A DNA stretch of 64,000 bases from Tolypothrix bouteillei VB521301 (GTDB lineage Bacteria > Cyanobacteriota > Cyanobacteriia > Cyanobacteriales > Nostocaceae): positions 4,546,895 to 4,610,894 of the forward strand of contig NZ_JHEG04000001.1 in assembly GCF_000760695.4 (NCBI RefSeq), read 5' to 3'. The position numbers and the translations under genes are program-made. Positions 18,775 to 27,546 of this stretch are shown here, in pieces. Below the pieces are notes generated by a model that ran no database searches, was not told the DNA's origin, and saw only the letters and a program-made list of their open reading frames with translations. How positions within the stretch are numbered: position 1 is the first letter of the stretch; every line of letters starts with the position of its first letter.

Positions 18775-21003
18775 TTAAGCTTCTCCAATCAAGTCAATGA
18801 CAGACTGTATTAAGGTATCATCATGAAAACTACTCTTGGTGAGGTAGTAATCTGCCCCCGCTTCCAATCCTTGAAGTCGGTCTTCTTCTCGATCCTTATA
18901 AGAAACAATGATCACGGGTGTATGCTTTAACTTGGGATGAGTTTTGATGTGGCTTGCGAGCTCAAAGCCATTCATTCGGGGCATATCAATATCTGTTACT
19001 ACCAAATCGTAATTTCCTCCGCGTATAGCGTTCCAACCATCCACTCCATTGACTGCAACTTCTACTTTGTAACCATTGTTTTCTAGGAGTTTGCGCTCCA
19101 TTTCGCGCACGGTGATGGAATCATCTACCACCAAAATGTGCTTGTATGTTTTACTGGTTATTTGACGAGTAGATTGGTTCACTTGGCTGGTTTGCCCGGT
19201 AGCGAATGCTTTAGCAATGGAACGCACTAGGTCTTCAACATCAACAATCAACACGGGAAAACCATTATCCATTAAAGCAGCTGCGCTAACATTAGGGACT
19301 TTACCGAGGCGGGAATCTAACGGTCTGACAACCAAACTGCGTTCTCCCAAATACCTATCTATCACTAATCCGTAACAGTTGGCGCGATCGCCTACCAAAA
19401 TAACATTGAGCATTTCTGGATTTGTAGTAGGTGGTGGTAACTCTAGGATTTGACGTGCTGATATCAATTCAATCGGGCGATCGTTCATCATAAAAAACGG
19501 ACGATTTTCCGAGACAGCAATCTCAGACTTCAAAAGAGTGACAACGCGTTCGATACGTGATAGTGGAAAAGCATAAGGTTCACCTGCAATTTCCACCAGT
19601 AGGGCGCGAATGACTGATAGTGTTAATGGTAATTGCATATAAAAAGTTATTCCCTGTCCCGGTTGAGAAACAGCCCGTACAGTTCCCCCCACTTCCCGCA
19701 CCATGTTATGAGCTACGTTTAGCCCAACTCCCCGTCCCGAAAATTCTGTGACAGTAGTGGCTGTAGAGAAACCTGGTAAAAATAAGAATTCTATTAACTC
19801 AACTTCGCTCAGTCGATTTGCCATCTCTGTATTTGTCATTTGCTTTCTAATGACTTCTTGTCGCAAAAACTCCAGATCTATTCCCCGACCATCATCCGAT
19901 ACAGAGATAAAGAGCATTCCAGCACGATGAGCCACTTCAATCCGAATGGTTGCTTCTTCAGGCTTAAGCGCGGCTAAACGTTCTTGGGGTAACTCAATAC
20001 CGTGATCGAGTGCGTTCCTGAGCATGTGGGTAAGGGGTGCTTCCAAGCGATCGAGAATATCTCGATCGACTAAGGTCGATTTACCAACAATTTCCAGCTT
20101 GACTTTTTTACCCAGTTGCTTGGCTATATCGCGAACCATTCGGGGAAATCCTTGACCGGCTTCAGCAAACGGAGACATTCGAGTGGCAATGACTTCTCGA
20201 TAAAGACGATCTGCAAGGTTGGTAGAACGTTGAGAAAATTGTTCGAGTTCGCTGTAGCGATCGCTCAATAGCTGTTGGTATTCACTGGCTTTTTGGCGAA
20301 CAGCGGTCAACTGCTCGTCAATTCGCCGCTCTAAATGACGGTTTGCTAATAATTCTTGTAACTTTTCTAATAAGTCCGATAGCTCTGTATGACCTGCTTT
20401 TAGCTGTAAGAAAGAATCAGCAAATGGTTCCAACCACTTTGCTTCAACTAAGGATTCTCCTGCTAGCCCCATTAAACGATTGAGATTATCTGCACCAACT
20501 CGCACTCCTTGGTTGGAGATAGGGGAGGGGGGGAGGGGGGGAGGGGGAGAGGGGGAGAGCGGGAGAGGGGGGGAGGGGGAGATGGGGGGAGGGGGAGAAG
20601 TTTGAATGTTGGCAATGGCTGTGACGAGCGATCGCATTCTAGTGTCTTCTAGCGGTTGCTCGTTGGGATTGTTCGCACAAATATCTGCTATATGCGAGAG
20701 TATATCCACTCCTTGCAGCAAAATATCAACATCAGCCGTTGTGAGGACGATTTTTTCTGCTTGAGCGGCTGCAAAGCAGTCTTCCATAATATGAGCAAGG
20801 GTCACGACTGCATCAATATGAACAATTCTGGCAGCCCCCTTAATGGAATGAGCTGCTCGCATTAAAGCTGTCAGTTCTTCTTTGGGCTTTGGTTTACCCT
20901 CTAGCGCCAATAGGGAATTATTCATGACGGCAACTTGAGCCTTGACTTCCATGCAAAATAAATCTAGCAAGGAAAGATTATTAACATTGATTTCCTCTGT
21001 CAT
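18775..21003 (-). CDS. cheA: CheA-receiver hybrid histidine kinase (WspE-like)
   Basis: Central kinase of the chemosensory array, 742 residues. Domains in order: HPt (1-115) with His52 in AAHSIKGAARI; a low-complexity Pro/Ser linker (136-163) where a P2 domain could be; dimerisation (about 165-290); HATPase (about 300-450) with MLRNALDHGIELP, DDGRGID and GRGVGLNVAHNMV; CheW-like P5 (about 455-595); and a C-terminal receiver with Asp671 in VVTDIDMPRMNG. No classical P2 domain is seen. The ATG overlaps the upstream CheW stop by four bases. The architecture equals WspE of Pseudomonas. Confidence 0.95.
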   Translation of the reverse strand: MTEEINVNNLSLLDLFCMEVKAQVAVMNNSLLALEGKPKPKEELTALMRAAHSIKGAARIVHIDAVVTLAHIMEDCFAAAQAEKIVLTTADVDILLQGVDILSHIADICANNPNEQPLEDTRMRSLVTAIANIQTSPPPPISPSPPLPLSPSPPPPLPPSPISNQGVRVGADNLNRLMGLAGESLVEAKWLEPFADSFLQLKAGHTELSDLLEKLQELLANRHLERRIDEQLTAVRQKASEYQQLLSDRYSELEQFSQRSTNLADRLYREVIATRMSPFAEAGQGFPRMVRDIAKQLGKKVKLEIVGKSTLVDRDILDRLEAPLTHMLRNALDHGIELPQERLAALKPEEATIRIEVAHRAGMLFISVSDDGRGIDLEFLRQEVIRKQMTNTEMANRLSEVELIEFLFLPGFSTATTVTEFSGRGVGLNVAHNMVREVGGTVRAVSQPGQGITFYMQLPLTLSVIRALLVEIAGEPYAFPLSRIERVVTLLKSEIAVSENRPFFMMNDRPIELISARQILELPPPTTNPEMLNVILVGDRANCYGLVIDRYLGERSLVVRPLDSRLGKVPNVSAAALMDNGFPVLIVDVEDLVRSIAKAFATGQTSQVNQSTRQITSKTYKHILVVDDSITVREMERKLLENNGYKVEVAVNGVDGWNAIRGGNYDLVVTDIDMPRMNGFELASHIKTHPKLKHTPVIIVSYKDREEDRLQGLEAGADYYLTKSSFHDDTLIQSVIDLIGEA
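20515..20598. repeat. Low-complexity G-rich tract inside cheA
   Basis: About 84 bases of nearly pure purine (runs of 4-8 G separated by A) on the plus strand. They encode the Pro/Ser linker of CheA. The tract could form G-quadruplexes and is prone to length change. Confidence 0.9.
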
Positions 21004-21746
21004 GGCATCACCTTTTTGCTAAGAGTATGGAATAGCAATTCGTCATCCAAATAGCTGACACTGCGATCGCGCCACTTTAACAATCCTTTAGTATAGGTAT
21101 GAGTTGCTTGAGTACCTGTGGGAGTGTGAAGCAATTCATCTTGATGACATCGATGCACCCCAAACAATTCATCAACAGCAAATACCCAAATACCACTACC
21201 TGCTTTTTCCACCACAACCATACGCGAATAAACCATAGGACTTAAAGCTTGAGGAGGGGTATCAGCCATCTCCAGATTCAACAAATGGGTTAAAGAAATA
21301 CACAATTGCAATTCACCTCGAATACTCACCAATCCCCGCAAGATTTGATTGCTCCGATACGGTATGGTATGAATCGGACTCGGTGAAGTCGTTTCTTTAA
21401 AGATGTAGGCGGGAAGTGCCAACCATTCGCGTTGCAAGCGAAAGATAACAACTCTGAGAGTTTCTGTGGCTAATAAAGCATGAGAGGGAAAATAGCTTTG
21501 TTCTGAGAATGTCTCTGGTTTTTTCTCAGCCTCAGTTCTTGATTCAGCCAATAACTGAGTCCATTCACTCCGATAATTGTCAGGAATCGAACGTTCTAAT
21601 AAACGACGACCGCTTGCAGAGTAAACAGGGCAATTCCGGCAGTGGCTAAAAGTAGTGAGCTTTGGACAGGTACAATCTCCTGTAACACCGATAGCATTCC
21701 AGCAAAAATCAATATTTGAATCTGATGGGGCAGTGAAACGACTCAT
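21000..21746 (-). CDS. CheW-like coupling protein with Cys-rich N-terminus (WspD-like)
   Basis: A 248-residue adaptor that links chemoreceptors to CheA. The N-terminal 60 residues carry the WspD signature: DFCWNAIGVTGDCTCPKL, HCRNCPVYSASGRRLLE. Its Cys pairs (CTCP, CRNC) could bind metal or an Fe-S cluster; this is not established. The CheW domain (about 95-240) has LRGLVSIRGELQLCISLTHL and ends in a normal CheW strand. It follows the first chemoreceptor gene by 40 bases and overlaps cheA by four. Confidence 0.9.
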   Translation of the reverse strand: MSRFTAPSDSNIDFCWNAIGVTGDCTCPKLTTFSHCRNCPVYSASGRRLLERSIPDNYRSEWTQLLAESRTEAEKKPETFSEQSYFPSHALLATETLRVVIFRLQREWLALPAYIFKETTSPSPIHTIPYRSNQILRGLVSIRGELQLCISLTHLLNLEMADTPPQALSPMVYSRMVVVEKAGSGIWVFAVDELFGVHRCHQDELLHTPTGTQATHTYTKGLLKWRDRSVSYLDDELLFHTLSKKVMP

Positions 21747-21786
21747 AGAGGCTATTATCTACATATATGGGTATAATTCCCCCTAA

Positions 21787-23583
21787 TTAAACGACATTCT
21801 CAGTTTGCTTGTAAGAAAATGGCAGCGTTTGAGTAGAATTATCTGTCTTGACTTGAAAGCGAGTTATCTCCTGACGCAATCCCCGAGCAACTTGATTGAG
21901 TCGAGTAATAGCATTATTGATTTCTCTCAAAGAATCGGTTGTTTGGATTGAGGTATTGCTCAACTGCACCATAGCATCACTGATTTGTTGCGCTCCCTGA
22001 GATTGTGCTTCCATTCCAGAGTTAACCGCCTCAAATCTCGGTGTCAGTTCTTGCACCTGCTCGATAATGTGAGACATTTGCCCGCTAATATTGGCAACAT
22101 CTGCCACACTTTGTCCCACTTCTTTAGCAAATTTATCCATCTCCATCACACCGGCTGACACGGAAGATTGCATTTGCTTGACCATTTTTTCAATTTCCAA
22201 GGTAGCGACAGCTGTTTGGTCTGCCAAACGTCGAATTTCTCTGGCTACCACCGCAAACCCCAAACCATACTCCCCAGCTTTTTCTGCTTCAATGGCTGCA
22301 TTTAATGACAGCAAATTGGTTTGGTCTGCTACTTTGGTAATCATCACCACAATATTGTTGATGTTGTTTGCCTTTTCACCGATTGTTCCAAGTCTTGAAG
22401 CAATGATATTCGTAGCTTCTCCTAACTGCCGCATAGTTGCTTCCATACGAAGTAAATCTTTTTGGCTGCTGCTTGTTGCTGTTGTTGTGGTTTGTGACAT
22501 GAGTGCCACTTCTTCCATAGTTTTAACTAGTTCCCTGGAAGTGGCAGATATTTCTTTAGCTGTAGCTGCGACTTCGTTAGTAGAAGCGACTTGTTCGGTC
22601 ATTGTCGCTTCTAATTGCTTCCCCGAAGCAGCAATTTGGGTGGCTGAAGTTGTGACTTCAATTCCTGACTGCTGTACTTGACGAATAAGAATATTCAAAT
22701 TCTGAATCATGGTTTGAAAGGAAAATAAAAGCTTGCCAATTTCATCCTTTTGATTTGAATCTACGCTCAATTGCGTGGTCAAATCTCCTGTAGAAATTTG
22801 CTCGGCAACACCTACAACACGGATGACTTGAGTTGCAATTTGCCGGGAAATAAGAATCCCTAGCAGAATTGCTAAAAGAGGTCCAACAACTGTGGCTGTA
22901 GAAATCAAGAAGGTACTAATGGCTACGTCTTTTTCTGCACCATTGTAAATATATTTAGCAAAGTTCTGATTGTTTTTTAAAAGAGCGGTAGTAACTTCAT
23001 CAATTTGTTTAAAAATAACATTTTTTTCATGCAAGGTATGTTCGTGCAATTTGATATATTTTGCCAAAGCGGCTTTGGTAGACCCCATCTCAGAAGAATT
23101 ATCTTGATTTTGGCGTATTAATTCAAGTTCGCGTTTCCAAGGATTCCGAATACCCATACGCGTGTATTCTTCCTCAATTTGCATGAATTCTTGGTGAGAT
23201 TGTTTCCATCTTTCCCATATGGGATAGAATTTTATTCTCAGATTTTCTTCTTCCTTATTATTGTAAGGAGTCGATTCAAATTGCTTAAGTCCCTCAGTAA
23301 TTTGCTGCCACGATTCTTTTATTTTAACTAATGTATTTTGCCTTTGCTCTGGTGTTAAATCTGAATTTAATAAAATCCTCTGTGCTGATTCAATTTGAGT
23401 TTGACCCTCTTTAATTTTCCACAAACTATCGATACTTAAGAGATTGATGTTGGCTAAAGTGCTAATATGGTTTGATAAGCGAGAATTTCCGTTCCATCCC
23501 ATAAAACCAACAATTAATACCAGAAAACCCATAAATGAAAAGGAACTAATGAGTCGCCATTGAAAGCTCATGTTTTTTAGCAT
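21787..23583 (-). CDS. Methyl-accepting chemoreceptor A (four-helix-bundle type)
   Basis: Transmembrane chemoreceptor, 598 residues. TM1 (about 11-30), a long periplasmic helical sensor (about 31-215) of the 4HB type, TM2 (about 220-246), HAMP (about 247-300) and a signalling domain (about 320-570). The hairpin tip region includes NLLSLNAAIEAEKAGEYGLG and FAVVAREIRRLADQTAVAT. The organisation resembles WspA. The signalling half is almost identical, in protein and DNA, to the two neighbouring receptor loci, while the sensor half is unrelated to that of receptor B. No sensor ligand can be predicted. Confidence 0.93.
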   Translation of the reverse strand: MLKNMSFQWRLISSFSFMGFLVLIVGFMGWNGNSRLSNHISTLANINLLSIDSLWKIKEGQTQIESAQRILLNSDLTPEQRQNTLVKIKESWQQITEGLKQFESTPYNNKEEENLRIKFYPIWERWKQSHQEFMQIEEEYTRMGIRNPWKRELELIRQNQDNSSEMGSTKAALAKYIKLHEHTLHEKNVIFKQIDEVTTALLKNNQNFAKYIYNGAEKDVAISTFLISTATVVGPLLAILLGILISRQIATQVIRVVGVAEQISTGDLTTQLSVDSNQKDEIGKLLFSFQTMIQNLNILIRQVQQSGIEVTTSATQIAASGKQLEATMTEQVASTNEVAATAKEISATSRELVKTMEEVALMSQTTTTATSSSQKDLLRMEATMRQLGEATNIIASRLGTIGEKANNINNIVVMITKVADQTNLLSLNAAIEAEKAGEYGLGFAVVAREIRRLADQTAVATLEIEKMVKQMQSSVSAGVMEMDKFAKEVGQSVADVANISGQMSHIIEQVQELTPRFEAVNSGMEAQSQGAQQISDAMVQLSNTSIQTTDSLREINNAITRLNQVARGLRQEITRFQVKTDNSTQTLPFSYKQTENVV

Positions 23584-23693
23584 TGAATGGATGAAGCCTC
23601 CTAGAAAATGAAGTCAAAACACGCTGACGGGGCGATGTTGGTAAGTTATAGTTCCCATTTCAAGCCAGAATATTAACTGCATTGCAGAAAAAA

Positions 23694-25340
23694 TTACATG
23701 GCAACATTGTCGGTTTTGACTTTGAAACGGGTCATCTCCTGATGCAATCCCCAAGCAACATGGTTGAGTTGGGCGATCGCGTTATTAATTTCCTGTAAAG
23801 AATCAGTTGTTTGGATTGAGGTGTTGCTTAACTGCACCATAGCATCGCTAATTTGTTGCGCTCCCTGAGATTGCGCTTCCATTCCAGAGTTAACCGCATC
23901 AAATCTCGGTGTCAGTTCTTGCACCTGCTCGATGATGTGAGACATTTGCCCGCTAATATTGGCAACATCTGCCACACTTTGTCCCACTTCTTTAGCAAAT
24001 TTATCCATCTCCATCACACCGGCTGACACAGAAGATTGCATTTGCTTGACCATTTTTTCAATTTCCAAGGTGGCGACAGCTGTTTGATCTGCCAAACGTC
24101 GAATTTCTCTGGCTACCACCGCAAAACCCAAACCATACTCTCCGGCTTTTTCTGCCTCAATGGCTGCATTTAATGACAGCAGATTAGTTTGATCTGCTAC
24201 TTTGGTAATGGTTACCACAATATTGTTGATGTTGTTTGCCTTTTCACTAATAACTCCCAAACGTGAGGCAATGATATGAGTTGCTTCCCCCAACTGACGC
24301 ATGGTTGCTTCCATGCGTAGAAGATCTTTTTGACTGCTATTGGCTGCTGTTGTAGTCCCTTGTGACATGAGTGCCACTTCTTCCATAGTTTTAACTAGTT
24401 CCCTGGAAGTGACAGCTATTTCTTTAGCAGTCACTGCCACTTCATTGGTAGAAGCTACTTGTTCGGTCATTGTAGCTTCCAATTGTTTCCCGAAAGCAGC
24501 AATTTGAGTGGCTGAGGTTGTCACTTGAACAGCGGATTGCTGTACTTGACGCACCAAAGAGTTCAAGCTTTGGGTCATATTTTTAAGTACAGTCATTAAT
24601 TTCCCAATGACATTGTTAGAAGAGACTTCAACCTGACTTGTCAAATCTCCCTGAGAAACCTTTTCTGCTAAAGTAAACGCATTTTGTAAGGAAAGACTTA
24701 AAGCCCGACTGGGAATCAAAATTGTGGCTAGTGAAACAACCACTACAGTGCTGACAATACAGATAAACGTTAACAAGATAACAAAATCAGCAAAGGTTTG
24801 TACTTGAGTTGCTTGTTTTTGTTGATTTTCTATTTCTTGATTTTCTAATCGAGTCAACTCATCTAACTTTTGCCTGATAGCGTCCATAATTTTTTTCCCC
24901 CGATCTGAAAGAATCAAATTTAATGCTTCTTGTTCTCGGTTGGCCTTTTTTAAGTTGATTGTTTCTTCTAATTCATTCAATTTTTGCTGTGATAAGGCTT
25001 CAATTTCATTAATGATTGTTTTTTGTGCAGCGCGATCGCTAATTTTAGATTCCAATTCTAAATAAGCATTGCGTAATCGATTTGTAGCTGTTCTGTAAGG
25101 TTCTAAATACTCTTCTTTCTTTGTAAGAATAAAACCGCGCTGTCCTGTTTCTGCATCAATTAAATTTTTTTCAATTTCTTTTAATTGAGTTTTTACTGAA
25201 TGAGTTAATAGTAACGAATTAGATGATGCAATTAAGGAATCATTGGTTCCTTTGGAAACAGAACTAGCAATAGCTGTTAAAATAACAATGATTCCACAAC
25301 CACCCAATACAAATTGATTAATTTTTATACCCTGTTGCAT
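23694..25340 (-). CDS. Methyl-accepting chemoreceptor B (CHASE3-type)
   Basis: Transmembrane chemoreceptor, 548 residues. TM1 (about 9-25), then a CHASE3-like helical sensor (LKEIEKNLIDAETGQRGFIL, then LEPYRTATNRLRNAYLELES), TM2 (about 185-210), a HAMP-like segment, and the MCP signalling domain. From about residue 270 on it nearly matches receptor A, including NLLSLNAAIEAEKAGEYGLG. CHASE3 domains are found on diverse kinases and receptors, ligand unknown. It ends 110 bases upstream of receptor A in the same direction. Confidence 0.93.
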   Translation of the reverse strand: MQQGIKINQFVLGGCGIIVILTAIASSVSKGTNDSLIASSNSLLLTHSVKTQLKEIEKNLIDAETGQRGFILTKKEEYLEPYRTATNRLRNAYLELESKISDRAAQKTIINEIEALSQQKLNELEETINLKKANREQEALNLILSDRGKKIMDAIRQKLDELTRLENQEIENQQKQATQVQTFADFVILLTFICIVSTVVVVSLATILIPSRALSLSLQNAFTLAEKVSQGDLTSQVEVSSNNVIGKLMTVLKNMTQSLNSLVRQVQQSAVQVTTSATQIAAFGKQLEATMTEQVASTNEVAVTAKEIAVTSRELVKTMEEVALMSQGTTTAANSSQKDLLRMEATMRQLGEATHIIASRLGVISEKANNINNIVVTITKVADQTNLLSLNAAIEAEKAGEYGLGFAVVAREIRRLADQTAVATLEIEKMVKQMQSSVSAGVMEMDKFAKEVGQSVADVANISGQMSHIIEQVQELTPRFDAVNSGMEAQSQGAQQISDAMVQLSNTSIQTTDSLQEINNAIAQLNHVAWGLHQEMTRFKVKTDNVAM

Positions 25341-25440
25341 ATGTTGAGTCTATTTGGCTACTATTTGTACATATATATAGTCTTCCCAAAATAATCCAAA
25401 TTTTCAATTTTTTTATAAGAAATGAGAAGCTTAAATACAG

Positions 25441-25502
25441 TCTTCTCTGTCTTAACTTAGAAGCGAGTCATTTCCTGAGTCAATCCCTAGGTAACTTAGT
25501 TT
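25441..25502 (-). pseudogene. Relic of a fourth chemoreceptor 3' end
   Basis: On the minus strand this stretch reads QVT-stop-GLTQEMTRF-stop-VKTEK, which lines up with the C-terminal QVARGLRQEITRFQVKTDN of receptor A and its equivalent in receptor B. Two in-frame stops and no upstream signalling domain show it to be a dead end piece left from a former tandem copy. Confidence 0.65.
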
Positions 25503-25573
25503 TGGCTTTTTCCTTCTTACAGAAATGTATGGACAAGCTTTTTTAAATTGTCAATCTGAAATGATGAAAAATC

Positions 25574-27245
25574 CTATGCGGTGACTTTAAAGCGAGACAT
25601 TTCGTGGCGCAATCCCTGAGCAACTTGATTGAGTTGGTGAATGGCATTATTGATTTCTCGTAAAGAATCAGTTGTTTGGGTTGAGGTGTTGCTCAATTGA
25701 ATCATGGCATCGCTGATTTGTTGCGCTCCCTGAGATTGTGCTTCCATTCCAGAATTAACTGCCTCAAATCTCGGTGTCAGTTCTTGCACTTGCTCAATAA
25801 TTTGTGCCATCTGTTTGCTAATACTAGCAACATCTTCTACGCTTTGTTCAACTTCTTTAGCAAATTTATCCATCTCCATCACACCGGATGATACGGAAGA
25901 TTGCATTTGCTTGACCATTTTTTCAATTTCCAAGGTGGCGACGGCTGTTTGGTCTGCCAAACGTCGAATTTCTCTAGCTACCACCGCAAATCCCAAACCG
26001 TATTCCCCAGCTTTTTCTGCCTCAATAGCAGCATTTAATGACAGCAAATTGGTTTGATCTGCTACTTTAGTAATCATCACCACAATATTGTTGATGTTGT
26101 TTGCTTTTTCACCGATGGTTCCCAATCTTGTGGCAATGGTATTGGTGGCTTCTCCTAACTGGCGCATGGTGAGTTCCATACGAAGTAAATCTTTTTGACT
26201 GCTGCTTGTTGCTATTGTTGTAGTTTGTGACATGAGTGCGACTTCTTCCATGGTTTTGACCAATTCCCTAGAAGTTGCTGAGATTTCTTTAGCTGTAGCT
26301 GCGACTTCGTTAGTAGAAGCGACTTGTTCGGTCATTGTCGCTTCTAATTGCTTTCCCGAAGCTGCGATTTGGGTAGCTGAAGTTGTGACTCCAATCCCTG
26401 ACTGTTGTACCTGACGGATTAAAATATTCAAATTTTGAGTCATAATTTGGAAAGATTTTAATAGTTTGCCAATCTCATTATTACTATTTGATTCAGTATC
26501 AACAACAGAATTTGTTAAATCTCCAACAGAAATTTGCTCTGCTGCTTGAACTGCCTTATTAATTCTGACTTCTAGAAATTGAGCAATAAAAACACTTGCT
26601 ATAATAGCTAATATCAAACAAACCATAGAAGCTACAAGGGCTGATAAATTCATGATATTTAATGATTGATTTGTCAAGAAAATGCTGTCATCTAAAATAT
26701 CTTTTTCTCTTTTGTCAAAAGCTTTGCTAATTTTTAAAAAATCCTCTATATATTCTTTTCCGTTATTAAAAAATAAAACGAGATTCTTTTGATTTTTAAT
26801 TTCATTTTTTTGATACTTTTTTGAACATAAATATTGTAATTTTGATAAAGTTTATACATTTCATCCATTCTAGAACGTTGTGCAGAATCTTGAACTGTCT
26901 TAGATAAGAGGGTAAAATTTTCTTGAAACATTTCGATCGTTTGTATATAGTTCTAAAGCATCTTCATTGATTTTGTGTCAATGAAATATCGTCGTATTCG
27001 CCTATCCATATTTAAAATAGCTTGAGTCATGAGTTGTTTTCATCAATAATAGTTTGCGATCTATTAACTTTTAAAAGTTTCTGTGATTGATTTGCTGTAA
27101 AATAGACTATTAGACTGAATCCTAAAACTAAAATCGTAGGAATTGAAAACCCAAGTATAATTAAATCTTTAACTTTTCCAGTTGCTAAACATTTCTTTTT
27201 CCTCAAGATTTTGAATTTTTTTAAACCTGTACCCGCAATACACAT
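25574..27245 (-). pseudogene. Chemoreceptor C, broken in its sensor domain
   Basis: The 3' part (25574 to about 26750) is an intact frame with TM2, HAMP and a full MCP signalling domain nearly identical to receptors A and B. Upstream, the sensor is split. TM1 (KDLIILGFSIPTILVLGFSL) is in one frame ending in a stop at 27027. MTQAILNMDRRIRRYF and MFQENFTLLSKTVQDS are in a second frame, separated by a TAG at 26953. A frame change then occurs near the T/A runs at 26750-26775. So there are at least two frameshifts and one stop. A TTG or ATG near 26653-26677 could still start a sensorless 360-residue protein, which would retain one TM and the signalling domain. Confidence 0.8.
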
Positions 27246-27299
27246 GGTTTGGAACTCGCTTACACCAAATATTGAATCTAAAAAACATAAAATATTCGC

Positions 27300-27362
27300 A
27301 GTCGCGATGTATGCGCCTTAGTGCAACTACGAGCCTAAAGGCATCTTATGTTTAATTTGTTT
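27300..27362. repeat. Dispersed repeat, copy 2 (inverted)
   Basis: The reverse complement (GCTCAAACAAATTAAACAT, AAGATGCCTTTAGGCTCGTA, GTTGCACTAAGGCG) matches the repeat at 4264-4350. It lies in the 301-base gap between cheR and the broken receptor. That gap otherwise shows no gene. Confidence 0.5.
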
Positions 27363-27546
27363 GAGCTATTGACAACCTGTTTTTATAGGTGATAGAAGCT
27401 ACAAGTATTGATTGGCAGGTACAAGAAGACCTTCAGTTGCTAGAATTCCCTATTGGTCAAAGAGAGTAACAATGTGTACGTTAAAATTTATTTGGATTGA
27501 GACTGGGGACTAATGACTGGGAACTGGGAAAAAGAATCCTCAATCT

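Noticed and set aside
22091..22681. 196-codon plus-strand frame opposite receptor A
   Set aside because: It is the antisense shadow of the conserved signalling domain; the same shadow appears opposite the other receptors.
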